NCBI RefSeq assembly: GCF_003003005.1
Contig: NZ_PVTR01000002.1
Coordinates: 124,001-188,000 of the forward strand
DNA from: Mongoliibacter ruber
GTDB taxonomy: Bacteria; Bacteroidota; Bacteroidia; Cytophagales; Cyclobacteriaceae
Direction of reading: 5' to 3'
DNA length: 64,000 bases
Shown here: piece by piece, positions 43,107 to 50,989 of the stretch
Numbering within the stretch: the stretch's first letter is position 1
Layout: each line of letters begins with the position of its first letter
Translations under genes and position numbers: made by a program
Notes under the pieces: generated by a model
What the model saw: only the letters and a program-made list of their open reading frames with translations
Database searches by the model: none
What the model was told of the DNA's origin: nothing

Positions 43107-44579
43107 ATGAAAACTCCCTTTTACCCTTCGGTAATACTAACAATTCTTTCTTTCTTATTGATACTCACCTCATGTAAACAAGAGGAAAGCTTTCCGGAAC
43201 TATCTACAACACAGCTTTCTGAAGCATATGAAAAATATAAAGAGAAAAGTATTTCTCAAAGGCGTTTCAAACACTCGGACGTCATTCACCTGGTTAAGGA
43301 TAGAAAAGGAGAGTTTCAGACCGAAGAAATAGGCAAATCCGTAGAAGGAAGAAGCATTTACCAAATGACATGGGGAGATGGCCCAATCAAGGTGATGTTG
43401 TGGTCTCAGATGCACGGAAATGAAAGTACCGCGACCATGGCACTATTTGATCTTTTCAATTTTATAGAAGGAAATGAAGATGACTTTGATCAAATGAGAG
43501 AATTTTTGAAAAGTCAACTTACCATCCGTTTTATCCCTATTGTAAATCCTGATGGTATGAATAGATGGATCAGAAGAAATGCCCTCGATATTGACCTCAA
43601 CAGGGACGCCATTCGCCTAGCCTCACCTGAGGCAGTACTTCTCAAAAATGCTCGTGAAAGCTTCTCACCTGAATTTGGTTTTAACCTCCACGACCAATCC
43701 ACGTTTTATACCGTTGGTGATACCGAAAAACCGGCTACAATATCAGTTTTGGCTCCAGCATATAATTACGAAACAGAAGTCAATGATATCAGAAAAAGAG
43801 CCATGCAGGTGATTGTGGGCATGAATGAAATGCTTCAGGAAGTAGTGCCTGGACAAGTTGGTAAATATGATGACGCCTTTGAACCAAGGGCTTTTGGGGA
43901 TAACTTCCAGAAATGGGGTACAAGTACTATTTTGATCGAATCCGGAGGATATTACAAGGACCCTGAAAAACAGGAGATTCGAAGACTTAACTTCTTGGCT
44001 ATGTTGAATAGTTTGCAGCAGATAGCCAATAAAAGCTATGAAAAGCATAGTCTTGATGCTTACTATTCAATCCCAGACAATTCCTTTCGTTTGATGGATG
44101 TGGTTATCCGCAACCTTAAGCTTACCAAGGGAGTCTACGAATACCCTACTGATATTGGAATCAGGAGAAAAGAAACAGACTTGGCTGGAAGCTTTTTTGT
44201 GACAGGAGCAATTGAGGATATAGGAGATTTGTCTATATTTTATGGATACGAAGAACTGGATGCAGAAGGAATGGAAATCGTGGAGGGGCTAATATATGAG
44301 GAGACTTTTGAATCAGTCGACGAAGTAAGTGTTGAAGAGGCTTTTGATCTTTTAAAAAAAGGATACCTAGCCATCCAGGTGAAAGAAGGAATGGGACTTC
44401 ATAGATTGCCGATTATGGTACTGAAAAACCAAAACAGAATACCATCCATGATCAATACCGGTAAGGTGCCAAATTTCTTCCTTGCCAAAAATGGAGAATT
44501 GAAATATGCGCTGGTAAATGGCTACCTGATTGACTTGGAAAATCCTAAAGACATGGATTTTAAACAAAGATTGATGTAA
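43107..44579 (+). CDS. M14-family zinc carboxypeptidase lipoprotein
   Basis: A 490-residue lipoprotein (ILTSCKQ, Cys23). Zinc ligands are His103 and Glu106 in QMHGNEST and His195 in FNLHDQS; the catalytic Glu278 lies in STILIESGG. VNPDGMNRWIRRN and DIDLNRD are the substrate-pocket segments. The C-terminal ~180 residues are an additional region of unknown function. M14 enzymes release C-terminal residues from peptides, in some cases murein peptides. The divergent neighbour is a dipeptide epimerase, so peptidoglycan peptide recycling is a possible shared role, inferred only from position. Confidence 0.9.
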   Translation: MKTPFYPSVILTILSFLLILTSCKQEESFPELSTTQLSEAYEKYKEKSISQRRFKHSDVIHLVKDRKGEFQTEEIGKSVEGRSIYQMTWGDGPIKVMLWSQMHGNESTATMALFDLFNFIEGNEDDFDQMREFLKSQLTIRFIPIVNPDGMNRWIRRNALDIDLNRDAIRLASPEAVLLKNARESFSPEFGFNLHDQSTFYTVGDTEKPATISVLAPAYNYETEVNDIRKRAMQVIVGMNEMLQEVVPGQVGKYDDAFEPRAFGDNFQKWGTSTILIESGGYYKDPEKQEIRRLNFLAMLNSLQQIANKSYEKHSLDAYYSIPDNSFRLMDVVIRNLKLTKGVYEYPTDIGIRRKETDLAGSFFVTGAIEDIGDLSIFYGYEELDAEGMEIVEGLIYEETFESVDEVSVEEAFDLLKKGYLAIQVKEGMGLHRLPIMVLKNQNRIPSMINTGKVPNFFLAKNGELKYALVNGYLIDLENPKDMDFKQRLM

Positions 44580-44589
44580 ATTTAAATTA

Positions 44590-44746
44590 AAATATATGAT
44601 TATCCGCAATCATGCCACTAACCAATTAAACGAGGGTTTTTGGGCAAAGGGATACTAATTGATATTGGATATTTATCGATATTGGTTCGAAATCACAGGT
44701 TAATTCAATTATTTAGATTCTACATGTATGAAAGCGGATATACATA
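44590..44746 (+). repeat. MITE-like dispersed element, copy C, with 8-bp flanking direct repeats
   Basis: It starts ATGATTATCCGCAATCATGC and ends GTATGAAAGCGGATATACAT. The ends are imperfect inverted repeats (TATCCGCnnTCATnCC). The element is flanked by TTAAATTA at 44582-44589 and 44747-44754. ATGATT-ATCCGC-AATCAT at the left end can fold as a hairpin. No gene inside. Confidence 0.75.
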
Positions 44747-44764
44747 TTAAATTATCTCCAGTCT

Positions 44765-45496
44765 ATGAAAAAACACCTTTCCCCATTTATCTTTTCGCTT
44801 GCCATCATCATAGCATCTGCACTGCTTGGCAATGCGTTTATCAATAGGCATCAGAAATCAGGCACCATTGATGTTACCGGACTCGGGCAACAGAATTTTA
44901 GTTCTGACCTTGTCGTATGGGAAGGTAATTTCAGCAGGGAAAATTATGATATCAAAAATGCTTACGCAGACCTTGAAAAGGACAGAAAAGCGGTGAGTGA
45001 TTATCTTGTTTCCAAAGGAATTCCCAAGGAAAAGATTATTTTTAATGCCATCAATACCAATCCGGTTTATGATCAGAATTATAGCAGTTCGGGGAATTAT
45101 ATGGGTCAGACCTTTAAAGGATATCAACTTAACCAATCACTGCAAATTGAATCTCAGGAAGTTGATAAAGTTGATCAGATTTCCAGGGAAATAACAGAAT
45201 TGCTTCTACAAGGCGTGAAATTTTATTCCCAGCCACCACGCTACTACTATACCCAACTAGAAAGTCTGAAAATAGAGATGATTTCTAAAGCAACAGAGGA
45301 TGCAAGGTTGAGAGCGGAAAAGATTGCTGAAAACTCCGGAGCAACTTTGGGCAAACTGATTTCAGCCAATATGGGGATTTTTCAGATTACCGGTCAAAAC
45401 TCCACAGAAGACTATTCTTGGGGAGGAACATTCAATACAGGGGCAAGGGAAAAAACTGCATCCATCACCATGCGTCTCAGTTACGCAGTCAGATAA
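44765..45496 (+). CDS. SIMPL-domain (DUF541) protein
   Basis: A 243-residue protein with an N-terminal membrane helix (IFSLAIIIASALLGNAF) that may be an uncleaved anchor, followed by a SIMPL/DUF541 domain: GTIDVTGLGQQNFSSDLVVW, ISREITELLLQGVKF, and EDARLRAEKIAENSGATLGKL, the segment most conserved in the family. The role of SIMPL proteins is poorly defined; some are periplasmic and linked to oxidative stress. It lies 5 bp upstream of the DUF1456 gene, so the two form an operon. Confidence 0.87.
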   Translation: MKKHLSPFIFSLAIIIASALLGNAFINRHQKSGTIDVTGLGQQNFSSDLVVWEGNFSRENYDIKNAYADLEKDRKAVSDYLVSKGIPKEKIIFNAINTNPVYDQNYSSSGNYMGQTFKGYQLNQSLQIESQEVDKVDQISREITELLLQGVKFYSQPPRYYYTQLESLKIEMISKATEDARLRAEKIAENSGATLGKLISANMGIFQITGQNSTEDYSWGGTFNTGAREKTASITMRLSYAVR

Positions 45497-45501
45497 AGTC
45501 T

Positions 45502-45963
45502 ATGAACAACAACGACATAATAAGATCACTCAGGTATACATTTGATTTGGGCGATGATCAGATGATCAAGCTCTTTAAAAATGGAGGCAGAGAAACCACG
45601 CGGGAAGAAGTAAGTAACTGGCTTAAGAAGGAAGAGGATGAAGATTACAAAGCTATATACGATATAGATTTGGCAGCTTTTCTGAATGGCTTTATCATCA
45701 AGCACAGGGGAAAGCAGGAGGGTAAAGATCCTGTGCCTGAAAAGAGGCTGAATAACAATGCCATATTTAGAAAAATAAAAATCGCTCTCTTACTCAAAGA
45801 TGAGGATATTTTGGAAATGTTGGATGAAGTAGATTTTAGATTTTCAAAACACGAGTTGAGCGCGATATTCAGAAAACCGACACAAAGCCAATATCGAGAC
45901 TGCAAAGATCAGGTCTTGAGGTATTTTTTGAGGGGATTGCAGGAGAAATATAGAGGCGACTAA
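45502..45963 (+). CDS. DUF1456 (YehS-like) cytoplasmic protein
   Basis: A 153-residue protein made of two repeats of the DUF1456 domain: NDIIRSLRYTFDLGDDQMIKLF and NAIFRKIKIALLLKDEDILEML, each followed by a region ending in a basic, FL.GL-type helix. The family, which includes YehS, has no proven function. An upstream extension of the frame exists to 45418, but the ATG at 45502 gives the family's standard N-terminus and follows the SIMPL stop by 5 bp. The 320 bp after it have no gene until the convergent RNase G. Confidence 0.88.
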   Translation: MNNNDIIRSLRYTFDLGDDQMIKLFKNGGRETTREEVSNWLKKEEDEDYKAIYDIDLAAFLNGFIIKHRGKQEGKDPVPEKRLNNNAIFRKIKIALLLKDEDILEMLDEVDFRFSKHELSAIFRKPTQSQYRDCKDQVLRYFLRGLQEKYRGD

Positions 45964-46283
45964 AAGTTGAGTATTTCAGTATCATTATTGATTTCGAAAC
46001 TGGGAAACTTAGGTTAAAATCTAATTCTAATAAATAACATTTAATTAGTTTCCACAACTTGCGAATTGAAGCATAAAAGGAGTGATTTTTACCATAAAAA
46101 ACAATAGTCACATAAGTTGATAGAGGGACACCTTTGACTAAGCCATAATAACAAAACTCCAATCTGTAAATAGTAATAGCATAATACCTTTAGATTATCG
46201 GTATCTCTGATACAATTTGGGATTTTAACTTTTCCAAAGTTTACAATTTTATTGTAAAAGCCATAAACCAAAAAAAGCGAGAC
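45964..46283. other. Intergenic region between convergent genes
   Basis: About 320 bp with no credible gene. Apart from the bidirectional terminator at its right end (46272-46302), I see no repeat or hairpin of note. Confidence 0.5.
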
Positions 46284-46302
46284 CTATTCGGTCTCGCTTT
46301 TT
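46272..46302. terminator. Bidirectional terminator overlapping the RNase G stop codon
   Basis: A 13-bp perfect stem (AAAAAGCGAGACC with GGTCTCGCTTTTT) and a 5-base loop. The rng stop (46284-46286) begins at the base of the loop, so one arm encodes the last residues of RNase G. Confidence 0.85.
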
Positions 46303-47855
46303 ACTGTAAGTTCTATTTCTTCTCCTGAATCGTCCAGGAATCTGTATTCCGTCACAGGTAGGGAAGAATCTTTTATCAGCTTTACCCACTTAAAGTATTT
46401 GAAAAACCACCTCACCCTTGGTGAAATCAGCCCATTGGTAAAATAGGCAAAAAGGTAAGGGTGTAATCCGATGTGGATGTTAGAAACATTTTGGATGGTA
46501 GCGATATGCTCGAGGTCTTTTTCCAATTGATCAGCCACCAAAATGGAGGCTTGGATCTTACCTGTACCATTACATGAAGGACAGGTTTCTTTGGTGACAA
46601 TGTTGACTTCAGGTCTTACACGCTGTCTAGTGATCTGCATTAGACCAAATTTGGTCAAAGGCAACACCGTGTTTTTGGACCTATCATCTTTCATTTCATC
46701 CTTCATTGCATCAAAAATGGCCTTTTTATTATCGGCTTTTTTCATGTCAATAAAGTCAATGACGATGATACCTCCCATATCTCGGAGGCGCAACTGTCGG
46801 GCAATTTCTTTGGCTGCGACCAGGTTGGTTTTTAAGGCCGTCATTTCCTGTTCGCTTTCTTGGTTTGACTTGTTTCCACTGTTTACGTCTATGACGTGAA
46901 GGGCTTCGGTATGCTCAATAATGAGGTATCCGCCCTGTGGAAGACTTATCGTCTGACCAAACAAGCTTTTGATTTGCTTTTCAATTCCAAAATTTTCAAA
47001 GAGCTTAGCTTTTCCGTTGAAAAGCTTGACTATTTTTTCCTTTTCAGGGGCAATAGATCTGATATAAGACCTGATTTGATCATAGATCAATTCATCCTCT
47101 ACGGTGATTGCATCGAATGATTCGTTGAGAAGGTCCCTTATGATAGAGGAAGCCATACTCATCTCTCCGATAATTTTTTCGCGGCTTTTTGCTTTGGGTA
47201 GTTTTTTCATTCCCTCTTCCCAAGTGGTAAGAAGGTTTCTCAAGTCTTTGTCTAGTTCGGTTACGGACTGACTTTCTGCGACTGTTCTGATGATTACACC
47301 AAAATTGGCAGGCTTGATAGAAGTAATAAGTCGTACCAATCTTTTTCTTTCTTCTGCACTTCGTATCTTTTTAGATACATTGACAGTGTCGGAGAATGGT
47401 ACCAATACCAAATAGCGACCCGCGATGGAGAGCTCGCACGATAGTCTCGGGCCTTTGGTGGAGATGGGCTCTTTGACCACCTGCACCAGTACCTGATTGT
47501 TTTTAGAAAGTACATTGGAAATTTTCCCAAGCTTTTCTATGTCAGCTTCTTTCTCAAAACCTTTAAGGTTGACATTTTGGTTATTATTGTTGCGGACGAG
47601 CTTTGAAAATTTATTGAGGCTGTTGATCTGAGGACCTAAATCCTGATAATGCAAAAATGCATCTTTCTCATAGCCCACATCAATGAATGCTGCATTGAGC
47701 CCATTGACGATTTTTCTTACTGTCCCCAAGTATATGTCACCAACTTTAAACTGATTTTCTCCACCTTCTGAGTGAAGTTCCACCAGGTTTTTGTCCTTGA
47801 GAAGTGCTATTCGACTACCGCTTTGAGTAGAATCAATTAATAATTCTGTGCTCAA
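46284..47855 (-). CDS. rng: Ribonuclease G / E family endoribonuclease (TTG start)
   Basis: A 523-residue endoribonuclease for rRNA maturation and mRNA decay. An S1-like RNA-binding domain covers about residues 38-130 (VGDIYLGTVRKIVNGLNAAFIDVG), followed by the catalytic core with the magnesium ligands in HVIDVNSGNK and IVIDFIDMK, and the zinc-link cysteines in ETCPSCNGTGK. The start is TTG at 47855: an in-frame TAA lies five codons upstream and no ATG occurs before the S1 domain. The C-terminal end lies inside the terminator hairpin. It follows a very short ribosomal-type gene on the same strand. Confidence 0.95.
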   Translation of the reverse strand: MSTELLIDSTQSGSRIALLKDKNLVELHSEGGENQFKVGDIYLGTVRKIVNGLNAAFIDVGYEKDAFLHYQDLGPQINSLNKFSKLVRNNNNQNVNLKGFEKEADIEKLGKISNVLSKNNQVLVQVVKEPISTKGPRLSCELSIAGRYLVLVPFSDTVNVSKKIRSAEERKRLVRLITSIKPANFGVIIRTVAESQSVTELDKDLRNLLTTWEEGMKKLPKAKSREKIIGEMSMASSIIRDLLNESFDAITVEDELIYDQIRSYIRSIAPEKEKIVKLFNGKAKLFENFGIEKQIKSLFGQTISLPQGGYLIIEHTEALHVIDVNSGNKSNQESEQEMTALKTNLVAAKEIARQLRLRDMGGIIVIDFIDMKKADNKKAIFDAMKDEMKDDRSKNTVLPLTKFGLMQITRQRVRPEVNIVTKETCPSCNGTGKIQASILVADQLEKDLEHIATIQNVSNIHIGLHPYLFAYFTNGLISPRVRWFFKYFKWVKLIKDSSLPVTEYRFLDDSGEEIELTVKSETE

Positions 47856-47904
47856 TCGTGTCTGTTTTTATAATATAAATGAACGTGTTGTGTAAAAACT
47901 CAAA

Positions 47905-47931
47905 AAGAAGAAGTAATTATTACTTCTTCTT
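47905..47931 (-). terminator. Possible terminator hairpin over the end of the 29-residue gene
   Basis: AAGAAGAAGTAA and TTACTTCTTCTT form a long palindrome with almost no loop, spanning the stop codon at 47920. Read leftward it is followed by a short T run (CTTTTTGAGTTTTT). AT-rich and weak, so uncertain. Confidence 0.35.
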
Positions 47932-48009
47932 ATGTCTGTTTTTTCTAAGTCTCTTCTTACGCTTGTGCGTAGCGATCTTATGTCTCTTTCTTTTTTTACC
48001 GCAAGGCAT
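47920..48009 (-). CDS. 29-residue basic protein, AURKAIP1/COX24-domain (bS22-like) ribosomal-type
   Basis: The frame reads MPCGKKRKRHKIATHKRKKR, then LRKNRHKKK and stop. Nearly half of the residues are Lys or Arg. It matches the tiny AURKAIP1/COX24-type proteins found in Bacteroidota, in which the PxGKKRKRHK and THKRKKRLRKNRHK segments are conserved; relatives are small-subunit ribosomal components. It lies 30 bp after the TPR gene and 64 bp before rng on the same strand. It is easily missed by gene finders because of its length. Confidence 0.88.
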   Translation of the reverse strand: MPCGKKRKRHKIATHKRKKRLRKNRHKKK

Positions 48010-48039
48010 ATTTTTAAAGATTTAAAGTGGAACAATTAT

Positions 48040-48858
48040 TTATAATCTTTCAAGGTAGCTTTCAACACTCGCCAAAACCATCGGGTCTTGAGTCATGTTT
48101 TTAACATCTTGAAATTGCTTTTTTGCTTTGTTGTTTTGCTTGGACTCAAAGTAACTTACCGCTAAGTAGAACTGTCCCTGCAAGTTATCAGGATGAAAAC
48201 GCACCAGTTCTTCAAAACGTTCAGCTGCTCTCTTGTATTGACCGGATTGCATGGATAGCACTCCCATATTGAAAAGACCATCTTCATTATTTGGGTCTAT
48301 TTCAAGGATCTCCCTCAGCATGGTAATACCCTGCATTGGGTTGTTGGAAGACACATATGTCATAGCAACCTTAGTCTTCAAATCCAGTCTAGTCGGATCT
48401 TTATCCAACACTTTATTCAAATAGCTTCTCGTCTTATCGGCAAGATACGCTATTTTTTGCTCGTTTAGTGCAAATGTATAAGCCTCATAATATGCAGTAC
48501 CTGTTTTTTCCCAGAGTTCAGCATTGTCTAATTTAAGAGCGGCCTGTTCAAGGTAGTAGGCAGCGGAGTCAAATTTGCCCGCCTGTGTATATTCTGCAGC
48601 TAAGGAATCTGCCAAAGAACTGATTTTTCCCTTATCTTCTTCTATACTCATTCTCTGAGAAAGTGAAGAAATCTTATTTCGAACGGATTCAGAAATATCA
48701 GCATCATGAAGCTCGGCAGCATCTGTGCCAGCTTCATCAGCCTCTGCTCTGATTTCCATATTCCCTTCATCATTATCCACAACAACTCTAGGCAACGAAT
48801 ACAGCACAATAATACTGACGATACCAATGACGAGAATAATGATCTGGGATTTTTTCAT
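48040..48858 (-). CDS. Tetratricopeptide-repeat protein with N-terminal membrane anchor
   Basis: A 272-residue protein. One membrane helix near the N-terminus (QIIILVIGIVSIIVLYSL) anchors it; an acidic linker follows, then TPR-type helices over about 90-270 (FDSAAYYLEQAALKLDNAELW, NEDGLFNMGVLSMQSGQYKRA, LQGQFYLAVSYFESKQNNKA). TPRs mediate protein-protein contacts; partners are not known. It lies between the HU gene (20 bp upstream) and the small ribosomal-type gene and rng, all read leftward, so one transcript is likely. Confidence 0.88.
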   Translation of the reverse strand: MKKSQIIILVIGIVSIIVLYSLPRVVVDNDEGNMEIRAEADEAGTDAAELHDADISESVRNKISSLSQRMSIEEDKGKISSLADSLAAEYTQAGKFDSAAYYLEQAALKLDNAELWEKTGTAYYEAYTFALNEQKIAYLADKTRSYLNKVLDKDPTRLDLKTKVAMTYVSSNNPMQGITMLREILEIDPNNEDGLFNMGVLSMQSGQYKRAAERFEELVRFHPDNLQGQFYLAVSYFESKQNNKAKKQFQDVKNMTQDPMVLASVESYLERL

Positions 48859-48878
48859 AAGGAAAAAAGCACTCAGGA

Positions 48879-49187
48879 TTAATCCTGAGGTGCTAGTTCT
48901 TTAATTTTTTTACTGTTTTTGATTTTTTCGATGAAAACTTTCGATGGTTTGAAGGCCGGTACGTAGTGCTCATCAATAACAATTGCGGTATTTTGAGAGA
49001 TGTTTCTCGCAATTTTCTTCGCTCTCTTCTTGTTGATGAAGCTTCCAAACCCTCTTACATAAATATTCTCACCGTCCGCCATGGAATCTTTTACCACTTT
49101 GAAGAATGCCTCAACAGTCTGAGTTACATCGTCTTTCTGAATACCGGTTTTATCCGAAATTTTTGTGATTACTTCTGCTTTAGTCAC
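48879..49187 (-). CDS. HU/IHF-family DNA-binding protein (GTG start)
   Basis: A 102-residue nucleoid protein. The HU fold is clear: TKAEVITKISDKTGIQKDDV, then VRGFGSFINKKRAKK, the start of the DNA-binding arm, and VPAFKPSKVF at the end of the fold, followed by a short charged tail. The start is GTG at 49187: an in-frame TAG lies two codons upstream, and the next residues match the family N-terminus. A good promoter is at 49255-49289. It is probably the first gene of a leftward transcript including the TPR gene. Confidence 0.93.
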   Translation of the reverse strand: MTKAEVITKISDKTGIQKDDVTQTVEAFFKVVKDSMADGENIYVRGFGSFINKKRAKKIARNISQNTAIVIDEHYVPAFKPSKVFIEKIKNSKKIKELAPQD

Positions 49188-49254
49188 TGTCTAATTAATT
49201 TAAATTATTATCAAATAAGCTTAACGACCTATTAACCAACTAATTTTGGGACTG

Positions 49255-49289
49255 CAAATTTAAAGGAAGCAATCCAATATAAAAACAAA
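49255..49289 (-). promoter_or_regulatory. Predicted promoter of the HU gene
   Basis: Read leftward: TTTG (49289-49286), a 23-bp spacer, TAAATTTG (49262-49255), an exact TAnnTTTG box. The leader to the GTG at 49187 would be about 60 bases. Confidence 0.55.
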
Positions 49290-49348
49290 AAGCACAAAAT
49301 AAGATTGAATTGTTTAACATTGCCTTCATATTGAAATTTAAGACCGTT

Positions 49349-50422
49349 TTGAGTTTACACCCTTTCGTCCATACAATATTGGAGTGGTATCCCCGACACA
49401 AAAGGGATTTACCTTGGAGAAACACCAAAGACCCGTATATCATTTGGTTATCAGAAATCATCCTGCAGCAAACACGTGTAGCTCAGGGACTACCTTATTT
49501 TTTGAAGTTTGTGGAAAATTATCCAAATGTTGAAAGTTTGGCCAATGCTCCTTCTGAGGATGTCATGAGATTGTGGCAAGGACTTGGATATTACAGCAGG
49601 GCCAGAAATCTTCATGAATGTGCCAAAATGGTGTTTAACCAATACGGAGGAGTTTTTCCAGACAATTATAAAGATTTACTCAAACTAAAAGGAATCGGAT
49701 CTTACACTGCAGCGGCAATTGCTTCTTTTGCATTTGAAGAGGCCGTAGCGGTAGTAGACGGAAATGTCTTCAGGGTCTTGTCTCGATATTTTGGTGTGGC
49801 TACTGACATTGCCAGCCCTGCAGGAAAAAAGGAGTTTGAAAAATTGGCAAATGAACTTATTCCCCATGATTTTGCCGGAACCTTCAACCAGGCGATTATG
49901 GAGTTTGGTGCACTACAATGTGTGCCAAAAAGCCCCGATTGTACAATTTGTCCACTCAGGGAAGGATGCTTTGCCCACAACAAAAAAATTGTTGCCGAAC
50001 TTCCTTTAAAAATAAAAAAGCTTAAAATCAAAGAACGGTACTTCAAATACACTTATATCACATGTGGTGATTACATTGTTGTTAAGAAAAGAGGCGAAGG
50101 TGATATCTGGCAGGGATTATTTGACTTTCCGATGACTGAAGTCTCTGAGAAAAGCAAATTGATTGATCTTTTACCTGATTTTGTGGAATCCTTGAAAAAA
50201 ATTGAGACACTTAATGTCGAGAATTCTTCATATACTTATAAACATATCCTTACCCATCAAAGAATTTTTGCCAACTTTGTTAAGTTTGTGATTGATCCAA
50301 GTGAAATCGATCGATTAGCAGAGTGGACAAGATTATTCGAATTTCAGATAGTAGAAAGAGAAAGGTTTGAAGATTTAGGCAAACCAAGACTGATCTTAAA
50401 GTATTTGAACGATGAAAAATAA
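49349..50422 (+). CDS. mutY: A/G-specific adenine glycosylase (TTG start)
   Basis: A 357-residue base-excision repair enzyme that removes adenine mispaired with 8-oxoguanine. Visible: catalytic Glu in WLSEIILQQTRV, helix-hairpin-helix LKLKGIGSYTAAAI, catalytic Asp in AVVDGNVFRVL, the iron-sulfur cysteines C-x6-C-x2-C-x5-C (CVPKSPDCTICPLREGC), and a C-terminal NUDIX-like domain. No ATG precedes the core. TTG at 49349 gives a family-like N-terminus (SLHPFVHTILEWY); another TTG at 49310 would add 13 residues. It heads the mutY-ssb-gldE block conserved in Bacteroidota. Confidence 0.94.
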   Translation: MSLHPFVHTILEWYPRHKRDLPWRNTKDPYIIWLSEIILQQTRVAQGLPYFLKFVENYPNVESLANAPSEDVMRLWQGLGYYSRARNLHECAKMVFNQYGGVFPDNYKDLLKLKGIGSYTAAAIASFAFEEAVAVVDGNVFRVLSRYFGVATDIASPAGKKEFEKLANELIPHDFAGTFNQAIMEFGALQCVPKSPDCTICPLREGCFAHNKKIVAELPLKIKKLKIKERYFKYTYITCGDYIVVKKRGEGDIWQGLFDFPMTEVSEKSKLIDLLPDFVESLKKIETLNVENSSYTYKHILTHQRIFANFVKFVIDPSEIDRLAEWTRLFEFQIVERERFEDLGKPRLILKYLNDEK

Positions 50423-50473
50423 TGCTTAATTTTAATCATAAACTTTTTATTAAACCTTTAAACAATCAACATT

Positions 50474-50926
50474 ATGGCCGGAGTAAATAAAGTAATTTTA
50501 GTAGGCAATTTAGGAGCAGACCCGGAAGTAAAGCATTTGGAAGGGGACAAAGTGGTAGCCAACTTGAGATTGGCAACGACTGAAGCTTACAAGGACAAAA
50601 TGGGCAATAGGGTGGAAAATACCGAATGGCATGACCTTGAGCTCTGGGATGGTCAGGCAAAAATCGCCGAACAGTACCTCAAAAAAGGAAGCCAACTTTT
50701 CGTAGAAGGAAAAATCAAATCAGATACCTGGCAAGATGATCAGGGAAACAACAGGAAAAGAACCAAAATAAGGGTACTGAGCTTTACTATGCTCGGAGGA
50801 AGACCTGACAATGCTGGAGGAGGTGCTCCTCAAGGTGGAGGATATTCGCAGCAGCAGCCTTCAAATGTATCTACTCCAAGTGCAGTGTCTGAAGGACCAC
50901 AAGAAGAAGACGATCTTCCCTTCTAA
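50474..50926 (+). CDS. ssb: Single-stranded DNA-binding protein
   Basis: A 150-residue SSB. The OB-fold occupies residues 1-105 (VNKVILVGNLGADPEVKHLE, TEWHDLELWDGQAKIAEQYL, GKIKSDTWQDDQGNNRKRT), followed by a Gly/Gln/Pro/Ser-rich disordered linker and the acidic tip EEDDLPF that recruits replication and repair proteins. It lies between mutY and gldE. Full-length and ordinary. Confidence 0.96.
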   Translation: MAGVNKVILVGNLGADPEVKHLEGDKVVANLRLATTEAYKDKMGNRVENTEWHDLELWDGQAKIAEQYLKKGSQLFVEGKIKSDTWQDDQGNNRKRTKIRVLSFTMLGGRPDNAGGGAPQGGGYSQQQPSNVSTPSAVSEGPQEEDDLPF

Positions 50927-50989
50927 GCTAAATAGTTGAAGAATTGATTGGGAAATGTTTAATTTTGCAATCATCATCTTAATAAATTG

